This document shows, in pieces, positions 61,401 to 64,000 of a stretch of 64,000 nucleotides of DNA. The DNA is from Ascaris suum. Lineage: Eukaryota; Nematoda; Chromadorea; Rhabditida; Ascarididae. The position numbers were made by a program, and so were the translations under genes. A model generated the notes under the pieces. It was not told the DNA's origin. It did not search any database and saw only the letters and a list, made by a program, of their open reading frames with translations. The number at the start of each line of letters is the position of its first letter. The stretch's first letter is position 1. Where the stretch lies: contig CM024168.1 of the NCBI GenBank assembly GCA_013433145.1, positions 17,003,868-17,067,867 of the forward strand, in the 5' to 3' direction.

Positions 61401-64000
61401 CGTTTTCGTATTTAATTGAATAAAGACTCATTTTTGAAGAGAAAATACTTTTAAATAAGTGAGAAAACTAAGAAAAATATAAGATACATTACTGATAGAA
61501 AAGTACCATCGAAAGATTGTCATTTCTAAGTGAACGGTCACTCTCTCCAAAAAAAAAAATTGCCGCCAAAGAATTGAAATTGCTTTCAAATTGAAACGAT
61601 ATATTCTCGTTGCTAGTATTTTTAATTAGTTGTTCTTTTTTTTTTTTTTTTTCTACAAAAAAAGATATTTCATTAACGAAACTAATATGCAAATAAGATG
61701 TTCTAATATGCAAATTTTGTTTCGTTATTAATGTTAACAAATAAGAAGATATGTTTTGTTTTTGGCTGCAATTTATCTTATTGCTAAAAATTTCCGCTTA
61801 AAATCTGAATATTTAAAAACGAATGATACATTTTGCTTTTCTCTGAATGATGATGTATTTTAAAAATGAAACAAGTTGAGTTTATTTTTAAAAAAATCCT
61901 AACTATGAGCGTAAATATTTGATTAATTTATGAAAATAATGTGGCTAATATTGTGAAAGCAAAAAAAAAAAAGCAAAAAAAGCAAAACAAAACAAAAAAA
62001 AAACGAAAAGAAAGAGAAAGCAATTAAGATTACGAGCAAAATTTATCAAAAATTCTAATTGAAAATAGGTGAATTTATTATACAAAAGTGTAACCAAAAG
62101 AGTGAAACAAAAAAAAAAAAAAGAAAAATTTATAGCAAAAGAGTTTTCGTTTCGTTATTTTTTTTTTTCAGGAAAGACAAATTTTCCGAACCGGTTTCTA
62201 TGCACCATTTACACTCATCAAACTTTGTGTAGAGCACAAATTACGAATTGATTTTATTCAGATGACTATTCCCAAAAAACCCCCCCCCTCCCAAATTATA
62301 TTAATTTTTTAAAAATATTTTAATGTTTTTTTTTTCTCAGTAAAAAATTTTTGCTTTATAATAAAACTAAATTTAATATGCGATTGTTTTTCTTTTTTCT
62401 TTTTTTTTTTTGCTAAATTCTTTCATTTAAATGAGATTATTTTAAAGGGTATAATCTATTGTGCGGTTATATTATGAAAAAAAAAAAAAGAAGAAATTTC
62501 TCGAAGAAGATTATTCTCAAATTTCAACATTTTCGTATATTTATGCGTACATTCTTCTAAATCGTTGATAAATTCGAGTAAAAATGAATAAATGTTGATT
62601 TATTGATAATTAGAAAAAAATATTACAAAATATAACAATTTCTTAAACTAAATATTATGAGCTCATTAATTAAATGAGTGGAAAAACGCACCATCAATAT
62701 CGATAAAAATTGCGCTTTTGTATTTCAAACCGATTGAATTAACTTTGGGTTTAATGTAGAAAAATATTGGCCGATTTTATAATATTGGTATAGACGATAT
62801 GCATAAATAAATAGCATTATTTCTTTATTTCCTTTAAGCAGAATTTTCTCTTCATATTGCTCTCATTTCCGCTTAGGAGTGGATATTGTGAAGCCACATA
62901 AACGTTATGGTTTAGACTCATCTATCTATCGAATGCTGACGAGTCGATTCACCGTTATTGCTTGCGTTTAATAAGAGGGTCAGGGCTTACTACACCATCG
63001 TCGTCTAGATGAAGGTAGTGGAAGGTGTGGCTGGGAAGGATGGAGCTAAACAGCCTGGTAGGAGCCCCACTCACAGTCGATCGTGCAGCAAGCAATATGA
63101 AACGATGAAATTGTTATCCCACCAGTAATCAATACGATAAAATATATCCACTAAATGAAGAGCAGCTGCGAACGTCGAATTCGGGAAGTTGTCCGGCAAT
63201 ACGTCACAAGTAGGTGCCAAGTACCATTTTTGAAAAAATGTGAAATTCAACCATGCAAAACTTCCTTCCACTTCACAGCTATAAGAAAAATTCCTGGAGC
63301 TGTCAGATTACCGCCGAACTTTTCAAAAGTAAGGTACTTAAACTGCCGAAGACACTATTTTTGAAATAACTCCTTATCTACTTAAATGAATTCAAATCAG
63401 AACTTTCATTTTTCTTTTCCAAAATTAGCATTTTTGGTACTATTGTTCACGAAAAACTCATTGCTGAAATTTAATGGCGACCGCAAAATTTCTGAATTTT
63501 TATACTTTGGTCGATCCTAAAAATTATAGCAAAAATTAAATCCGATAAAAAATGCTGTCAAAATCACATCCCATACAAATCCAGACGATTTTATAAGTCC
63601 ACGAAGATAGTTCATTTCTTTCTTGCATCCAAGTACTAGTGATTAAAAAAAAATTCATGAAACTTTCCACTGCCAAAAATTCCTGCAAAACATTATGAAT
63701 CATAATCAAATTGGGAATAAAGATTTATCTTTGGCGAACGTCCTGCGAGGAAAATTTCGTCATAGTGGTTTTTCTTTTCATGAGTTAAGATATGAAACAT
63801 GTGCACAAACATCTGAAACAGTCTAATTTCATCGGGCTCTCATTCTTATCGTTCTTGTTATCGAAGAATATCACTCTAACCAAGGGAAATTATTCTTTAA
63901 AAAAATTGATGATTCAAAAAAAAAAAAAACAAGGAATTTGTGATCGCAACAAAACAATCAACTCAACCACACCCACGGCAATGCAATCCTGTTGAAATAT
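58461..64000. other. Right-hand stretch without a supported gene
   Basis: AT-rich sequence with many homopolymer runs, a palindrome at 58,969-59,009, G and C runs near 60,057, 60,642 and 62,280, and a pyrimidine-rich tract at 60,640-60,720. The somewhat GC-richer segment 62,870-63,120 and the overlapping open frames at 63,071-63,364 could be a decayed repeat or exon, but no family is recognised. Confidence 0.5.
58969..59009. repeat. 15-bp perfect inverted repeat around an AT spacer
   Basis: TTTATGCAATTGCAT and ATGCAATTGCATAAA flank an 11-base CATATATATAT spacer. Each arm also contains the palindrome TGCAATTGCA. It lies about 590 bases upstream of the collagen start, so a role as a protein-binding site is conceivable but not shown. 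Confidence 0.8.

Overview
The window is AT-rich eukaryotic DNA, most probably from a parasitic nematode, possibly a spirurid or filarial-type worm; that finer placement is a guess from composition and intron style. The firmest marker is a nematode cuticle collagen gene on the minus strand at 56,177-58,383. Most introns are 0.3-5 kb, AT-rich and full of T runs, and end in TTTCAG or TTTTAG. All gene models were built by reading frames and matching splice phases by hand, without alignment software.

Layout: 1-12,569 is gene-poor DNA with long TA repeats and small inverted repeats. A 15-exon plus-strand gene at about 12,571-35,679 encodes a Cas-family (p130Cas/BCAR1/NEDD9-like) adhesion-signalling scaffold. 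It has two YDxP tyrosine motifs, the helical serine-rich region and a well conserved C-terminal domain. No SH3 domain was found in the window. One intron holds a dead 3' fragment of an RTE-like LINE. A spacer at 35,680-39,148 is followed by a second plus-strand gene at 39,149-49,261, an F-box-like protein of about 407-438 residues. Its last intron (about 5 kb) holds a GATCAAA-type satellite whose orientation flips, making a 3-kb imperfect palindrome flanked by duplicated GC-richer modules. From 49,262 to 56,176 there are only doubtful ORFs and repeats. The collagen gene follows, with an apparent one-base deletion in its Gly-X-Y region. From 58,384 to the end I found no convincing gene.

The three genes have no evident shared pathway. 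The most interesting points are the divergent Cas scaffold with no visible SH3, the intronic satellite palindrome, a 17-nt tandem splice-acceptor array in the F-box-like gene that resembles intron birth by tandem duplication, a LINE fragment with four in-frame TGA codons and no frameshift, and a perfect 27-bp hairpin at 11,802-11,863.
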